This document shows, piece by piece, positions 19,531 to 28,694 of a stretch of 64,000 bases of DNA (positions within the stretch are counted from its first letter, which is position 1; every line of letters starts with the position of its first letter). Made by a program: the position numbers and the translations under genes. Origin of the DNA: Anaerolineales bacterium (GTDB lineage: Bacteria > Chloroflexota > Anaerolineae > Anaerolineales > UBA4823); the NCBI GenBank assembly GCA_016929095.1, contig JAFGJM010000056.1, positions 1-64,000 of the forward strand. The letters run 5' to 3'. Under the pieces are notes generated by a model, which worked only from the letters and a program-made list of their open reading frames with translations, was not told where the DNA came from and did no database searches.

Positions 19531-20328
19531 TTAAAGTGTCTCGACCAACCAGAGGCTGGTCAGCTCTACGACAGTAGCAGCTAATGATTGATCCTCTCCC
19601 AACACACCAAACAGACGGTCGGCGCCGGTGAGCATAAGCGCCTCTTTTGGTTTCGCGGGTGAGGAGGCTGTTAGCAGGGTTGCATTCGCCGCGGTATAAT
19701 CCTGGTCGCCAGCCAGCGCCAGTAAAGCTCCTGAATAAGACCGGATGCATTCAGATAAATCATAATCATCCAGGCTATCAAAAAAAGCAGCACTGAGATG
19801 TTGCGAATGCCGTTCCGTTTCGATTTCAGCCAAACCGGTTTGAGCTGCCCGGATAAAAACCTGGCGACCGAATTCCTTTTGGAGATCGTGGCGCATATTC
19901 GCTACCGGCGAAAGCAGCACCATAGATTTGATTTTTTTCGGATTTTGGGCAGCCAGGATCATCGCGATCCCCGCGCCCAGGCCGAACCCGACTATCCCCA
20001 TATGGCGAGGGTGACAATAACCGCTTTCTTCCAGCCATTGGAAGGCATTTTTTGCATCCTGAACCTGGTGATGGATGGTCATCTCCTGAGTATTGCCGTC
20101 GCTCTCACCACAGCCGTGGAAATCGATGCGCAATGAGACAACACCGCGATTTGCCAGCGAGAGAGCCAGTAAACGATACAAACCGCCGGCTTCATCTTTA
20201 TGGCTGAGAAAACCGTGCAATAACAAAACGCCCGGGCAGGGAACGGCAGATTCTGGCAAAGTAAGAATGCCTGCCATCTGTTCTGCCAGGGTGATGTTTT
20301 GTTGCGTGAAAGGAATTGGGGAGGACAT
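19531..20328 (-). CDS. Alpha/beta-hydrolase-fold protein lacking the catalytic Ser and His
   Basis: The 265-residue protein keeps the oxyanion-loop region 'GVLLLHGFLSHKDE' and the strand/helix order of alpha/beta hydrolases of the BAAT or serine aminopeptidase type. The nucleophile elbow, however, reads VGFGLGAG, with Gly where Ser should be, and the usual His in 'GADH-x-F' is Arg (GADRLF). Only the acidic residue region 'LAGDQDYT' remains. It is therefore unlikely to be a hydrolase and may be a binding protein. It is probably co-transcribed with the following SnoaL-like gene. Confidence 0.85.
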   Translation of the reverse strand: MSSPIPFTQQNITLAEQMAGILTLPESAVPCPGVLLLHGFLSHKDEAGGLYRLLALSLANRGVVSLRIDFHGCGESDGNTQEMTIHHQVQDAKNAFQWLEESGYCHPRHMGIVGFGLGAGIAMILAAQNPKKIKSMVLLSPVANMRHDLQKEFGRQVFIRAAQTGLAEIETERHSQHLSAAFFDSLDDYDLSECIRSYSGALLALAGDQDYTAANATLLTASSPAKPKEALMLTGADRLFGVLGEDQSLAATVVELTSLWLVETL

Positions 20329-20438
20329 AAATTACCATCGAATAGGAATTTTCCGGCTCTCCCTTCACCCAGCACCCTTTCATTTCTCAGTATGTAAAGA
20401 ATGGAAAAGGTTGGAGGTGAGGAGAGAATAGAAATCCA

Positions 20439-20996
20439 TTATTTTTTTGATTTTTTCGTTGGCTTCCTTTTATTGACAATTCGATAAATCTGGATACGGT
20501 TATATCGCTGTAACATGATGGGATAGCCGTTCAATATGATAGAAAACAGCAACAGCCAGCCGGCGGCATCGAACCAGCCGCGCACCATTGCCATGCCGGC
20601 GAATAACAGGATGACTAAAAAGATGGTGAGGTGGCCGGCTTCGGCTTTGCGCATCTCATTTTCCAACGAAGACAACGCCGACTTTCTGCCTGTAAAACGC
20701 AGGGTTGGGCTGAAGATCGAAAGTGGTCCACGTCCCACCAGCTTCTTGAATATCTTTATGCCCAGCATTTCATAAAGGCGTCCATTCCGCTCGAAGCGTT
20801 TAACACTGAAATAACGCGGGGGAAAAGTGAATACCATCGTTTGTCCCAGGATTACAATCCAGGCTATGATCAGTAAGTTAGCCAGAAAGGCAAATACCGG
20901 GCTGCGAAATCCAAAATGATCCGTAGACCATGTAAGTAAATACGCTACTCCCGCTGTAGCAACAATAACCAATAATACCTGCTTAATTATTCTCAT
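20439..20996 (-). CDS. Membrane protein resembling CrtO-type acyltransferases
   Basis: This 185-residue protein has about four hydrophobic helices (residues 5-22, 33-55, 120-140 and 145-165). Between them lies 'FERNGRLYEMLGIKIFKKLVGRG', which resembles the 'E-x-G-x-x-Y-x-x-LGI-x-x-W/F-K' motif of the glycosyl-diaponeurosporenoate acyltransferase (CrtO) family. That match is partial, so the assignment is tentative. The tail is Lys-rich and cytoplasmic in likelihood. A single-gene unit; GAGAATAATT precedes the ATG and no strong ribosome site is seen. Confidence 0.55.
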   Translation of the reverse strand: MRIIKQVLLVIVATAGVAYLLTWSTDHFGFRSPVFAFLANLLIIAWIVILGQTMVFTFPPRYFSVKRFERNGRLYEMLGIKIFKKLVGRGPLSIFSPTLRFTGRKSALSSLENEMRKAEAGHLTIFLVILLFAGMAMVRGWFDAAGWLLLFSIILNGYPIMLQRYNRIQIYRIVNKRKPTKKSKK

Positions 20997-21360
20997 CGAT
21001 TTTTCCCTGGTACGCTGTTCAGTATATGTTACTTTAGTCTGGCTGGCAAGATGGATTGATTTGTCTTCATTTACCGCCTGGTGTAGAATTCAACAATCTA
21101 TTTTAGTCAAAATCGCTATGTATATTTACTTGATATAAGCTATTCTATAGTATCAAAAATTGAATAAATAATGCGGTCGCTTTTTTTTTATAATCTCTTT
21201 GACCTGCTGACTCCCCCTTTTCTGCCGGAAATTGGGAGAATGAGCAGGCACCTGGCTTCATAGTACGTTTTGTGCAACTTCAACAAAATATATTTACCAT
21301 CAGGAATTGTTTTTTTTCATAATATCAAGGATATTTCATAATTCTCGGAGGACATATCAA

Positions 21361-22572
21361 ATGGAAGAAACCAGCTTTAAAGTGTACGGTTATCGATGGG
21401 TGGTATTGCTTGCCTTCATGTTCGTGGTCGCCATGAACCAACTGGCATGGATCACCTTTGCCCCTATCACCAGCGCGGCTGCCAGTTTCTACGCTGTGGA
21501 CGATTTGAGCATTGGGCTGCTATCGATGTGCTTCATGGTGGTATATCTATTCATTTCATTCCCCGCCTCCTGGTGCATCGATACGTACGGTATCCGCGTG
21601 GCGGTGGGCATCGGCGCTGCACTCACCGGTGTATTTGGCTTACTGCGCGGGATAGCCGCCGATAACTTCACCTGGGTGTTCATTGCGCAAATTGGGATCG
21701 CCATCGGGCAGCCTTTCATCTTGAACGCGGTGACCACCGTCGCAGCGCGTTGGTTCCCTATCCGCGAGCGCGCCACAGCCGCCGGTTTGGGCTCGCTAGC
21801 CATGTACATCGGCATCGTTGGCGGTATGGCATTAACGCCCATTCTCACCCTGGCGACCAGCATCAAGACCATGCTCACTGTCTACGGGTTTGTAGCATTG
21901 ATCGCCGCGCTGGTTTTCTTCTTTACCGCCCGCGAGCGCCCGCCATCCCCTCCCTGCCCTCCTGGACAAGACGAGCGCTCTTTGGTATTGGATGGCTTCA
22001 AACAAATGATGCGCCAAGTTGATTTTCTGATTTTGCTCACCATCTTCTTTGTAGGTTTAGGCGCTTTTAATGCCGTAACCACCTGGATTGAGAATATCCT
22101 TAACCCTCGCGGTTTCTCCATCACCCAGGCGGGTAATGTAGGCGGATTGATGATCGTGGGCGGTATTGTGGGTGCGCTTACGCTGCCCACTCTCTCCGAT
22201 CGTTACCGCAAACGCACCCCATTCATCATTCTGTCGTTAATCGGCGCCACATTGGGTATGGTCGGCGTGACCTATGCTTCCGGCTATGGCTTGCTGCTTG
22301 TTTCCGCCTTTGTATTGGGATTCTTCCTGCTGGCGGCTGGACCTATTGGCTACCAGTATGCCGCGGAGATCACCTATCCCGCCCCAGAAGGCACTTCCAA
22401 TGGCTTGTTGCTCTTGATGGGGCAAATTTCCGGTATCATTTTCATCCTGGGCATGGACAGCCTGAAATCGCCTGAAACCGGCTCGATGACTGCCTCGATG
22501 GTGGTGTTGATTATTTTAATGGCTGTCACCGTGTTACTTTCCACCCGGTTAAAAGACTCAATTAATAAATGA
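21361..22572 (+). CDS. Major facilitator superfamily transporter (FLVCR-like)
   Basis: The ATG at 21361 with CGGAGGA upstream is preferred to an upstream extension and gives 403 residues. Twelve hydrophobic helices are evident. The first segment 'YRWVVLLAFMFVVAMNQLAWITFAPIT' and 'LLSMCFMVVYLFISFPASWCIDTYGIR' resemble the FLVCR branch of the MFS, whose animal members carry haem or choline. A role in uptake or export of a small organic solute is likely; the substrate is not determined. It stands 285 bases before gdhA on the same strand, with a palindromic repeat and a hairpin between them. Confidence 0.88.
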   Translation: MEETSFKVYGYRWVVLLAFMFVVAMNQLAWITFAPITSAAASFYAVDDLSIGLLSMCFMVVYLFISFPASWCIDTYGIRVAVGIGAALTGVFGLLRGIAADNFTWVFIAQIGIAIGQPFILNAVTTVAARWFPIRERATAAGLGSLAMYIGIVGGMALTPILTLATSIKTMLTVYGFVALIAALVFFFTARERPPSPPCPPGQDERSLVLDGFKQMMRQVDFLILLTIFFVGLGAFNAVTTWIENILNPRGFSITQAGNVGGLMIVGGIVGALTLPTLSDRYRKRTPFIILSLIGATLGMVGVTYASGYGLLLVSAFVLGFFLLAAGPIGYQYAAEITYPAPEGTSNGLLLLMGQISGIIFILGMDSLKSPETGSMTASMVVLIILMAVTVLLSTRLKDSINK

Positions 22573-22582
22573 CATCCCACCT

Positions 22583-22613
22583 TTGTAGCCGGGATCACCG
22601 ATCCCGGCTACAA
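22583..22613. repeat. 31-base palindromic repeat, GTAGCC variant
   Basis: TTGTAGCCGGGATC pairs exactly with GATCCCGGCTACAA over a 3-base loop ACC. The element has the same length and core (GGGATC-xCC-GATCCC) as the palindromes at 32572 and 60513, but the outer arms differ by paired changes that keep the stem intact. Confidence 0.8.
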
Positions 22614-22785
22614 CTTTTATAATATTCTTTTTCAATGTGAAAAATGTCACTATCCGAATATAACATTTCGTCACTTGACGACTGGAGGGAGTTGAGATAA
22701 CGTTAAACTAACCTGTTCAGGCAGTCAGGATCAATACTAGAATGAGCTTAGTCGGTTACATACACATTGCGCAAGCAATTTGATG

Positions 22786-22818
22786 TGCGGGCCCCATACC
22801 GGGATGCCCGCATAATTT
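22786..22818 (+). terminator. Hairpin with short U-run before gdhA
   Basis: TGCGGGC (22786-22792) pairs with GCCCGCA (22806-22812) and is followed by TAATTTTTG. It lies 40 bases before the gdhA start codon. It may end transcripts from the transporter gene or act as a leader element of gdhA. The loop is 13 bases and the stem only 7 bp, so confidence is modest. Confidence 0.5.
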
Positions 22819-22859
22819 TTGTAAATTTATTTCTATTTGACCCTTAGGAGAAAAATTTG

Positions 22860-24143
22860 ATGGCAGAATTAAATGCATTCCAAATGGCTCAGGCGCAATT
22901 CGACCATGTCGCCAAGCAATTAAAACTCAATCCTGAAGTCTGTGAATTCTTGCGCTGGCCAATGCGCGAGTATTCCTTCCGCATTCCGGTGCGCATGGAT
23001 GATGGTTCTTTGCGTATTTTCCAGGGCTTCCGCGTTCAACACAACGATGCCCGCGGGCCAAACAAAGGCGGCCTTCGCTTTGCCGCCAACGAGACCTTCG
23101 ACACCGTGCGTGCCCTGGCAACCTGGATGACCTGGAAATGTGCTGTCGCCGATATCCCCCTGGGCGGCGGTAAAGGCGGCATTATCGTAGATCCTTCCAC
23201 CCTCTCCACCGGCGAAAAAGAACGTCTTTGCCGCGGCTGGGTAGATGTGATGTGGAAAAATATCGGCATCCGCAACGATGTCCCCGCGCCGGATGTCGGC
23301 ACCACTCCCCAGATGATGGGCTGGATGATGGATGAATATTCCAAATTAGTGGGCGAATATACCCCCGGCGTTTTTACCGGCAAGCCGCTGGGCGGTGGCG
23401 GCTCACAAGGGAGAACTGAAGCTACCGGTTACGGCGTGATCTACTGTGTCCGCGAAGCTATGAAACATCTCAAGATGGATTCCAAGAAATGCACCGCAGC
23501 GTTACAGGGCTTTGGCAATGTTGCTCAATATGCCTCCATCGGCTTTGTGGAAATGCTGGGCGGAAAAGTGGTCTGCGTGTCTTGCTGGGACCGCAAAGAT
23601 AAAAAAGCCTACACTTACAGTAAAGCCGACGGAATTGACCCGCACTTCCTGCTCTCCATCGTCGACCAATACGGCACCATCGATAAAGCCAAAGCCGAAA
23701 AAGCCGGCTACGCCATCGAAGACGGCGATGCCTGGATCAGCAAAGAAGTCGATGTGCTCATCCCGGCTGCCCTCGAAGGCCAGGTAAACGCCGAGAGCGT
23801 CAAGAAGATCTCATCTAAAGTTAAAATCGTGGCCGAAGGCGCCAACGGGCCTTGCACCCCCGAAGCGGACGAATATTTCCAGAAGCACAAAATCTTCGAT
23901 ATCCCCGACTTCCTGTGCAATGCCGGCGGAGTAACCTGTTCGTATTTCGAATCGGTTCAGAACGACGCCAACTTCTACTGGACCAAGAAAGAAACTCTTG
24001 AAAAACTGGATACCAAAATGACCTCTGCCTTCCAGGCTGTGTTGGAAATGTCCAAGAAAGAAAAAGTCTACATGCGTGATGCCGCTTACATGGTCGCTAT
24101 CGACCGAGTGGTTAAAGCCATGCAATTGCGCGGCTGGGTTTAA
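22860..24143 (+). CDS. gdhA: Glutamate dehydrogenase
   Basis: The enzyme interconverts glutamate with 2-oxoglutarate and ammonia using NAD(P). From the ATG at 22860 (TTAGGAG upstream) it has 427 residues, the size of hexameric bacterial and archaeal GDH. Family motifs are present: 'GPNKGGLRF', the catalytic-lysine region 'PLGGGKGGI', the NAD(P)-domain 'LQGFGNVAQYAS' and 'VAEGANGPCTPEAD'. Coenzyme choice is not clear by eye. Gene and protein carry a higher GC content than the AT-rich regions around 25 kb. A strong terminator follows. Confidence 0.97.
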   Translation: MAELNAFQMAQAQFDHVAKQLKLNPEVCEFLRWPMREYSFRIPVRMDDGSLRIFQGFRVQHNDARGPNKGGLRFAANETFDTVRALATWMTWKCAVADIPLGGGKGGIIVDPSTLSTGEKERLCRGWVDVMWKNIGIRNDVPAPDVGTTPQMMGWMMDEYSKLVGEYTPGVFTGKPLGGGGSQGRTEATGYGVIYCVREAMKHLKMDSKKCTAALQGFGNVAQYASIGFVEMLGGKVVCVSCWDRKDKKAYTYSKADGIDPHFLLSIVDQYGTIDKAKAEKAGYAIEDGDAWISKEVDVLIPAALEGQVNAESVKKISSKVKIVAEGANGPCTPEADEYFQKHKIFDIPDFLCNAGGVTCSYFESVQNDANFYWTKKETLEKLDTKMTSAFQAVLEMSKKEKVYMRDAAYMVAIDRVVKAMQLRGWV

Positions 24144-24209
24144 TTTTTTATGGTGACAAATTTAGAATTGGGTTAACAACGCCGCTTCAATAAAAAATTC
24201 TATTTTGTA

Positions 24210-24240
24210 AACCCCACCCTTATCCATAGGGTGGGGTTTT
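24210..24240 (+). terminator. Intrinsic terminator after gdhA
   Basis: AACCCCACCCTA pairs with TAGGGTGGGGTT over a short loop and continues into a T-rich end, 66 bases after the gdhA stop. Confidence 0.92.
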
Positions 24241-24287
24241 GTTATTAAACTAATCATATATTTTATGGATATATTTAAGTGTGGGTA

Positions 24288-24740
24288 TTAACCCGCCACA
24301 AAGAATCCGCCTTCCAGATCTGCTTTGATGTCCTCCAATCGCTTGCGTAGTTGGCGTTCCAGGATCACCCGTATCAGCGGTTCAAAGTATTGCAGCAGTC
24401 CTTGATAATGAATCGTTTCAAGCTGGATTAATTTTGTCCCTTCCCCCTCCGGCAAGAATTGATAGGCTAGATGTCCATACATCCCTGCGCCATTAAAATC
24501 TTCTTCAAGATACTCGTGCGGCTCAAAACGTGTGATTTCAGAGTGTATCTCCCCCCGGTAGAACGGTAGCATCTGCACAACTTCACGGTAGCGAGTCCCC
24601 ACACCGCAGGGTCCAGGCGTGGTTTTCTCCAGCGTCAAAACGGGAGAACCTTTCTCTTGAGGATACTCGTCTTTGTCTCTCAAAAATGCAAAAACATCTG
24701 CGGGGAGACGATTGATCGATACAGATAATTTAAATTCCAT
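24288..24740 (-). CDS. SRPBCC-family protein
   Basis: This 150-residue protein has the START/SRPBCC helix-grip layout: an opening strand 'FKLSVSINRLPADVFAFLRD', a mid-part 'CGVGTRYREVVQMLPFYRGEIHSEITRFEPHEYLEE' and a long C-terminal helix 'VILERQLRKRLEDIKADLE'. Such proteins bind hydrophobic ligands and occur as cyclases, stress proteins or lipid carriers. No catalytic residue can be named. It converges on the gdhA terminator and is a single-gene unit. Confidence 0.82.
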   Translation of the reverse strand: MEFKLSVSINRLPADVFAFLRDKDEYPQEKGSPVLTLEKTTPGPCGVGTRYREVVQMLPFYRGEIHSEITRFEPHEYLEEDFNGAGMYGHLAYQFLPEGEGTKLIQLETIHYQGLLQYFEPLIRVILERQLRKRLEDIKADLEGGFFVAG

Positions 24741-25038
24741 GCAATATTATACTTCTATGGGTTGCGTATGGATACCACGCATAAAGCCAGTTGAGTATAT
24801 GAGTTTATTGAACAATGATTATTATCCCGAATGTAGCTACCCTATATCGCAATTTTGCAAAGTTACGCGTCAAACTCCATGGTTGAGGAATTTGGGCGGC
24901 CAGCCCTCTCTAAATGGACTCACAATAATAGAGATCACCACTAATGACCAATCCCTCCGTAGATAGGATTGCCACTATCAAAAATTGTCTTCGGTCTATT
25001 TGCGAGTTCACACTACACCATCTACTAACTGGAATTTT

Positions 25039-25478
25039 TCACCAGATCGAATACTCATTACCCAGGCAATCAGTTACTGATAAAAATAATCCCGAAGGAA
25101 ATAATAGATCATAGAGTCTATTTAATACTGTATCAATATTTTTAATAAAATCGAGAATGTTGAACGCAAACACAATATCGAATTTCATTTTGTCAAATCG
25201 ATTTTCAAATAAATCATTAGCCTCAAATACAATATTATCAATATTTTTTAGTTCAGCTTAGCTTTTTCCAAATTCAATCATGTTTTTTGAAATATCGATG
25301 GCCAAAATGCTTTTTACATATTGCGCAAGTTCAATTGTAATAATTCCCGTTCCACATCCAAAATCAAGAACAGAATATTCCGGTTTCAAGTAGTGTTTAA
25401 TGATATCAACTGTGTCTTCATATGTCTTCGCATATTTTTTTTAACGATTGCTTATCATAATTTTTCGCAATTTTGTCC
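25039..25478 (-). pseudogene. Broken class I SAM-dependent methyltransferase
   Basis: Read on the minus strand, this AT-rich stretch encodes 'DKIAKNYDKQSLKK', then (after a one-base shift in a run of eight A residues at 25442-25435) 'YAKTYEDTVDIIKHYLKP', the SAM motif I 'VLDFGCGTGIITIELA', 'ILAIDISKNMIEFGKS', an in-frame TAA at 25260-25258, and then 'AELKNIDNIVFEANDLF' and 'FDIVFAFNILDFI'. It ends at a TGA at 25039. A frameshift and an internal stop in an otherwise well-kept methyltransferase mark it as a recent pseudogene. Its composition suggests acquisition from an AT-rich donor. The flanks 24741-25038 and 25479-25599 show no other gene. Confidence 0.85.
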
Positions 25479-25599
25479 TAAAATGATGCGGTATATCCCA
25501 TCTTGAATAATTCCTTATTAAGGTTGATACACTATATATATATATAAAACTTCATCGGATATTTTTCCTAATTAAATAATGGTTGCTTTTTATAATTCG

Positions 25600-26322
25600 T
25601 TATCCTCGCCATGCGTTCATCGCACACCTAAAGTTACGAGAGCATTTTGTGTGAGCCGTGCATAAAATCGAAATATTCTCAAGAGAAGCTAATTTCCTGA
25701 CAGATAGTTTTGCGGATTCATGATCCATATTCCAGGTGCGATAGAAAGGTTCTATCCGTCCATCCTTTAATACCAGCGCATCCCCACCACATAGTATCTC
25801 GCCATTTATTAAATATGCCATGTGACCAGGCGTATGCCCAGGAGTAGAAATAGCCTGAACTGTTACCGAGCTAACATTGATGACTTCTCCATCATCAAGA
25901 AGACTATATGGTCTGGATATCTCCACTGGGTTTGAAAAGATAAACCTTCTGGCAGTGCTTCCGTCAATCATCCGCTTTTCATCTTTGCCCATGAAAATCT
26001 TCGCCTTTTGAAACCATTCCGTCTTGCTATCTTTATCAATTCCCCCCGCATGATCCATGTCCGTATGCGTAAGAAACAGATGCGTTATGGATGCAGGGTC
26101 TATACCGACATTCGCAAATTCGGTATTGAGATAATCATTGTTTATGTATCCTGCATCAATGCAAAGGGTGCTTTCATCATCTGAATAGATGAATAGATTG
26201 ATGTCCCTATCTCGGATGACATAAAGCCTATCGGTTATTTGTTCTGTTTCTTGAGGGTAGAATAAGTCACTGCCCATCTTTGACCAGAAGCCCCCCCATA
26301 CGCTGATGAAATTAAATCTCAT
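25600..26322 (-). CDS. MBL-fold metallo-hydrolase
   Basis: From the ATG at 26322 (GAGGTG six bases upstream) the protein has 240 residues. The metal motif reads LTHTDMDHAGG, an H-x-D-x-D-H variant of the usual H-x-H-x-D-H. 'ISTPGHTPGHMAYL', 'LCGGDALVL' and a terminal 'CTAHTKCSR' supply the other metal ligands. Members hydrolyse thioesters, lactones or phosphoesters; nothing here specifies which. The last 20 residues are Cys- and Arg-rich, unusual for the family. The gene lies between a pseudogene and the CDF-like gene and forms its own unit. Confidence 0.86.
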   Translation of the reverse strand: MRFNFISVWGGFWSKMGSDLFYPQETEQITDRLYVIRDRDINLFIYSDDESTLCIDAGYINNDYLNTEFANVGIDPASITHLFLTHTDMDHAGGIDKDSKTEWFQKAKIFMGKDEKRMIDGSTARRFIFSNPVEISRPYSLLDDGEVINVSSVTVQAISTPGHTPGHMAYLINGEILCGGDALVLKDGRIEPFYRTWNMDHESAKLSVRKLASLENISILCTAHTKCSRNFRCAMNAWRG

Positions 26323-26462
26323 AAAAATCACCTCTATGCCTTATGAAACAAAGCTGAATACGATTGAACCATCCAACAATCGGGATACAGCAGCGCGGCG
26401 GTTGAAACGATGCCCCTCACAATTACCAGAAAACCATAACCCGTAATGGCATTCTGGATGTT

Positions 26463-27734
26463 CTACTTGCTCACCGAAAGGTGGTGTCTCTCTCCACGGG
26501 TTCTTTTTACCATCCGCCTCAGGTGTTCTCTCCCTGCATCGGTAATATGCAATGGTTCAGTATCTGTCAGCCATTCGCCTTCGAACAACTCTTGCAAACT
26601 TTGATCAATTAACTCACTGGTATCACTTTGCCGATCTATTCCAAATCCCCGTAATGCCGGGTTATCGCTAAAATCAAAAGCCTGATGAGCCCGTGCCCTC
26701 AATTCATCCCGTGTGACAACTTTATCGTTTTCAACCAGGAAGAGCATCCAATCACGAAGCTGCGTCTGTCGGAACTGCTCATACCGCTCGATCAACCCCA
26801 TTTTATAATGGGCAAGGTCTACATCCCCTTCTTGTAAGGAACGAACAGTCTCGACACCTAACTCAATTGCGCTTTTGAGAATCAGGATCGCCACAACTAA
26901 TCCTACCAGCGTATCCAGAAGGCTGAAGCGGAGCAAGGAGGCAATCAACCCGGCAGTAACCCCGACTGCAACGATCACGTGGTTGCGCGAGTCGACCGAT
27001 TGGGTGATAAGCGCCACACAGCCACTACGCAGACCAATATAGCGCTGATACGCCCATAATGCCAGACAAACCAGCCCGGAGAGGGCTGCTGCCAGGAAAG
27101 CGAACCAGTTCACCTCTGGCTTTAAGGGATCGAAGAAACGTCGTACCGCTTCGTAAAATGTGATGCCCCCGGTGCCTAACATCAGCAACACAAGTACGAT
27201 GTTAACCATTCGTTCCTTGTTGAAGCGGATTCCAGCGTAGACCAGCAAGCTGGCAAATCCGTCAAGAAGCGTGTCAGCAGCATCGTTGATCAGCCCTACG
27301 CTGCCCGAAAGTAAGCCTGCAGGAAGTTTGAGTGCCGCCATACCCAGGTGCACACCAAGTGAAACCTGAGAAACTGTTTGTGGTCGCTCGAGCTTGCGTA
27401 AGAACTTCCCTACTTTACGTAAACCTGTCAGTCTCTCTTCGGCTTTTTCGTGTCCGAAGTTAGTCAGTGCATATTGTTCCCCTTGGAGTTCTACCCAGCC
27501 TGCTTCCTTCATCTTCTCAAGATCGGAAAGCAATTCCTTGGTTAGATCGCCATGGTTAATGGATTCCTGATCGAAAAGCTCTACGAAGAAACCAAAGCGA
27601 CGGGGGAAAGCGATGAATTGCTTCTCGATATCCGCGACTGTCCTTGGACCATCTGACAGACAAATAGCGATCATATCGCTGTTATCACGATTTTCTCGCC
27701 GATGGTGTCGTCTTGTTTTATTGTGTACAATCAT
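26463..27734 (-). CDS. CDF-like membrane protein with winged-helix-like end domains
   Basis: The 423-residue protein has a central cation-diffusion-facilitator core of about six helices (residues about 120-310). The helix-2 metal site is DxxxD (NDAADTLLDG), as in YiiP. The helix-5 site reads SVDSRNHV, so D and H are swapped relative to the usual HxxxD. The N-terminal 110 residues ('GPRTVADIEKQFIAFPRRFGFFVELFDQES', 'DLEKMKEAGWVELQGEQYALTNFGHEKAEE') and the C-terminal 90 ('WLTDTEPLHITDAGREHLRR') look like winged-helix domains. AAGGGG precedes the start. It may link metal transport to sensing; transport is inferred. Confidence 0.75.
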   Translation of the reverse strand: MIVHNKTRRHHRRENRDNSDMIAICLSDGPRTVADIEKQFIAFPRRFGFFVELFDQESINHGDLTKELLSDLEKMKEAGWVELQGEQYALTNFGHEKAEERLTGLRKVGKFLRKLERPQTVSQVSLGVHLGMAALKLPAGLLSGSVGLINDAADTLLDGFASLLVYAGIRFNKERMVNIVLVLLMLGTGGITFYEAVRRFFDPLKPEVNWFAFLAAALSGLVCLALWAYQRYIGLRSGCVALITQSVDSRNHVIVAVGVTAGLIASLLRFSLLDTLVGLVVAILILKSAIELGVETVRSLQEGDVDLAHYKMGLIERYEQFRQTQLRDWMLFLVENDKVVTRDELRARAHQAFDFSDNPALRGFGIDRQSDTSELIDQSLQELFEGEWLTDTEPLHITDAGREHLRRMVKRTRGERHHLSVSK

Positions 27735-27911
27735 TCAGCGATCCCCTTCTCTCTATCAGGATACGTTAACCTCCACCGCCAAACAATTTATGATACCTGC
27801 CGTAATTGGATACGAACCAGACATCTGATAATATACCACACCGGCCAGAGAAACCGACTTTACCGTAACCGGATGGTAGTGAATCTGTTATATATGTGTT
27901 TGATTGGTGCT

Positions 27912-28556
27912 TTATTGTTGTTTTTCAAAAACCAGTGAATAGGCGAAGAAATTGCCCAACCGCTTTTTTAGACGAAATCCAGCCGAACCGGCAATACGAA
28001 TAAGCGTCTTTGCAAGTGGATAATCCGGATCGGTGAATAACTCGCTGAATGCCAACAAGCCAGAAGGGGAAAGCACGCGATGAAATTCTCGCATGGCTCT
28101 CTGCGGTTCAGGAATCTCACTGATCACTGTGATCATGTAAACCGCATCAAACTGGCTGTCTTCGAATGGTAGATTATATACATTTGCCGTCTTTGCCTCA
28201 ATGTTCGTGACCCCTTCATCGCTTGCTCGTTTAGTGACACGCTCGATCATCTTGGGTTCGATATCTATTGCTATAACCTTGCCCGATGACACTACTCTCC
28301 GGGCAGTTTCAATGGTATACCGGCCATTTCCGGGACCAACTTCCAAAACGGTCATACCCGGCTCAATATTATGCCGGAGGGGCGTTTCGCCTGGGGGTTG
28401 GATTTTGCGCCGGAGCGGGTTGTCAATCATATTCGCCATGAATTGTGGCATGGGGAATTTGTAAAAATACCGAACAATTCTCACGATCGTATGCAGAATA
28501 ACAGCCAACAAAGGAATACCCAGGATGATCGAGATGAGAATTAATAGCACTGACAT
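27912..28556 (-). CDS. Class I SAM-dependent methyltransferase with N-terminal helix
   Basis: The 214-residue protein opens with a hydrophobic helix (residues 2-24) that probably anchors it to the membrane. The Rossmann methyltransferase core then follows: motif I 'VLEVGPGNGRYTIETA', 'VIAIDIEPKMIERV' and 'FDAVYMITVISEIPEPQRAMREFHRVLSPSGLLAFSE'. It resembles the UbiE/quinone or lipid methyltransferase group, but the substrate is not clear. It shares orientation with the ICMT-like gene upstream, with a 138-base gap. Confidence 0.85.
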   Translation of the reverse strand: MSVLLILISIILGIPLLAVILHTIVRIVRYFYKFPMPQFMANMIDNPLRRKIQPPGETPLRHNIEPGMTVLEVGPGNGRYTIETARRVVSSGKVIAIDIEPKMIERVTKRASDEGVTNIEAKTANVYNLPFEDSQFDAVYMITVISEIPEPQRAMREFHRVLSPSGLLAFSELFTDPDYPLAKTLIRIAGSAGFRLKKRLGNFFAYSLVFEKQQ

Positions 28557-28694
28557 AGAATGATTTTCTTTCTTCTATTGCCACAAAACGGCTTCTGGCT
28601 GCGATAGATTGAGCGGTGCGCACCCAACTCTCCGACAGGGGTGTAAGTGAGTTGATCGCTTAATTATTAGATTTCCCTGACAGACGATCGCTTT

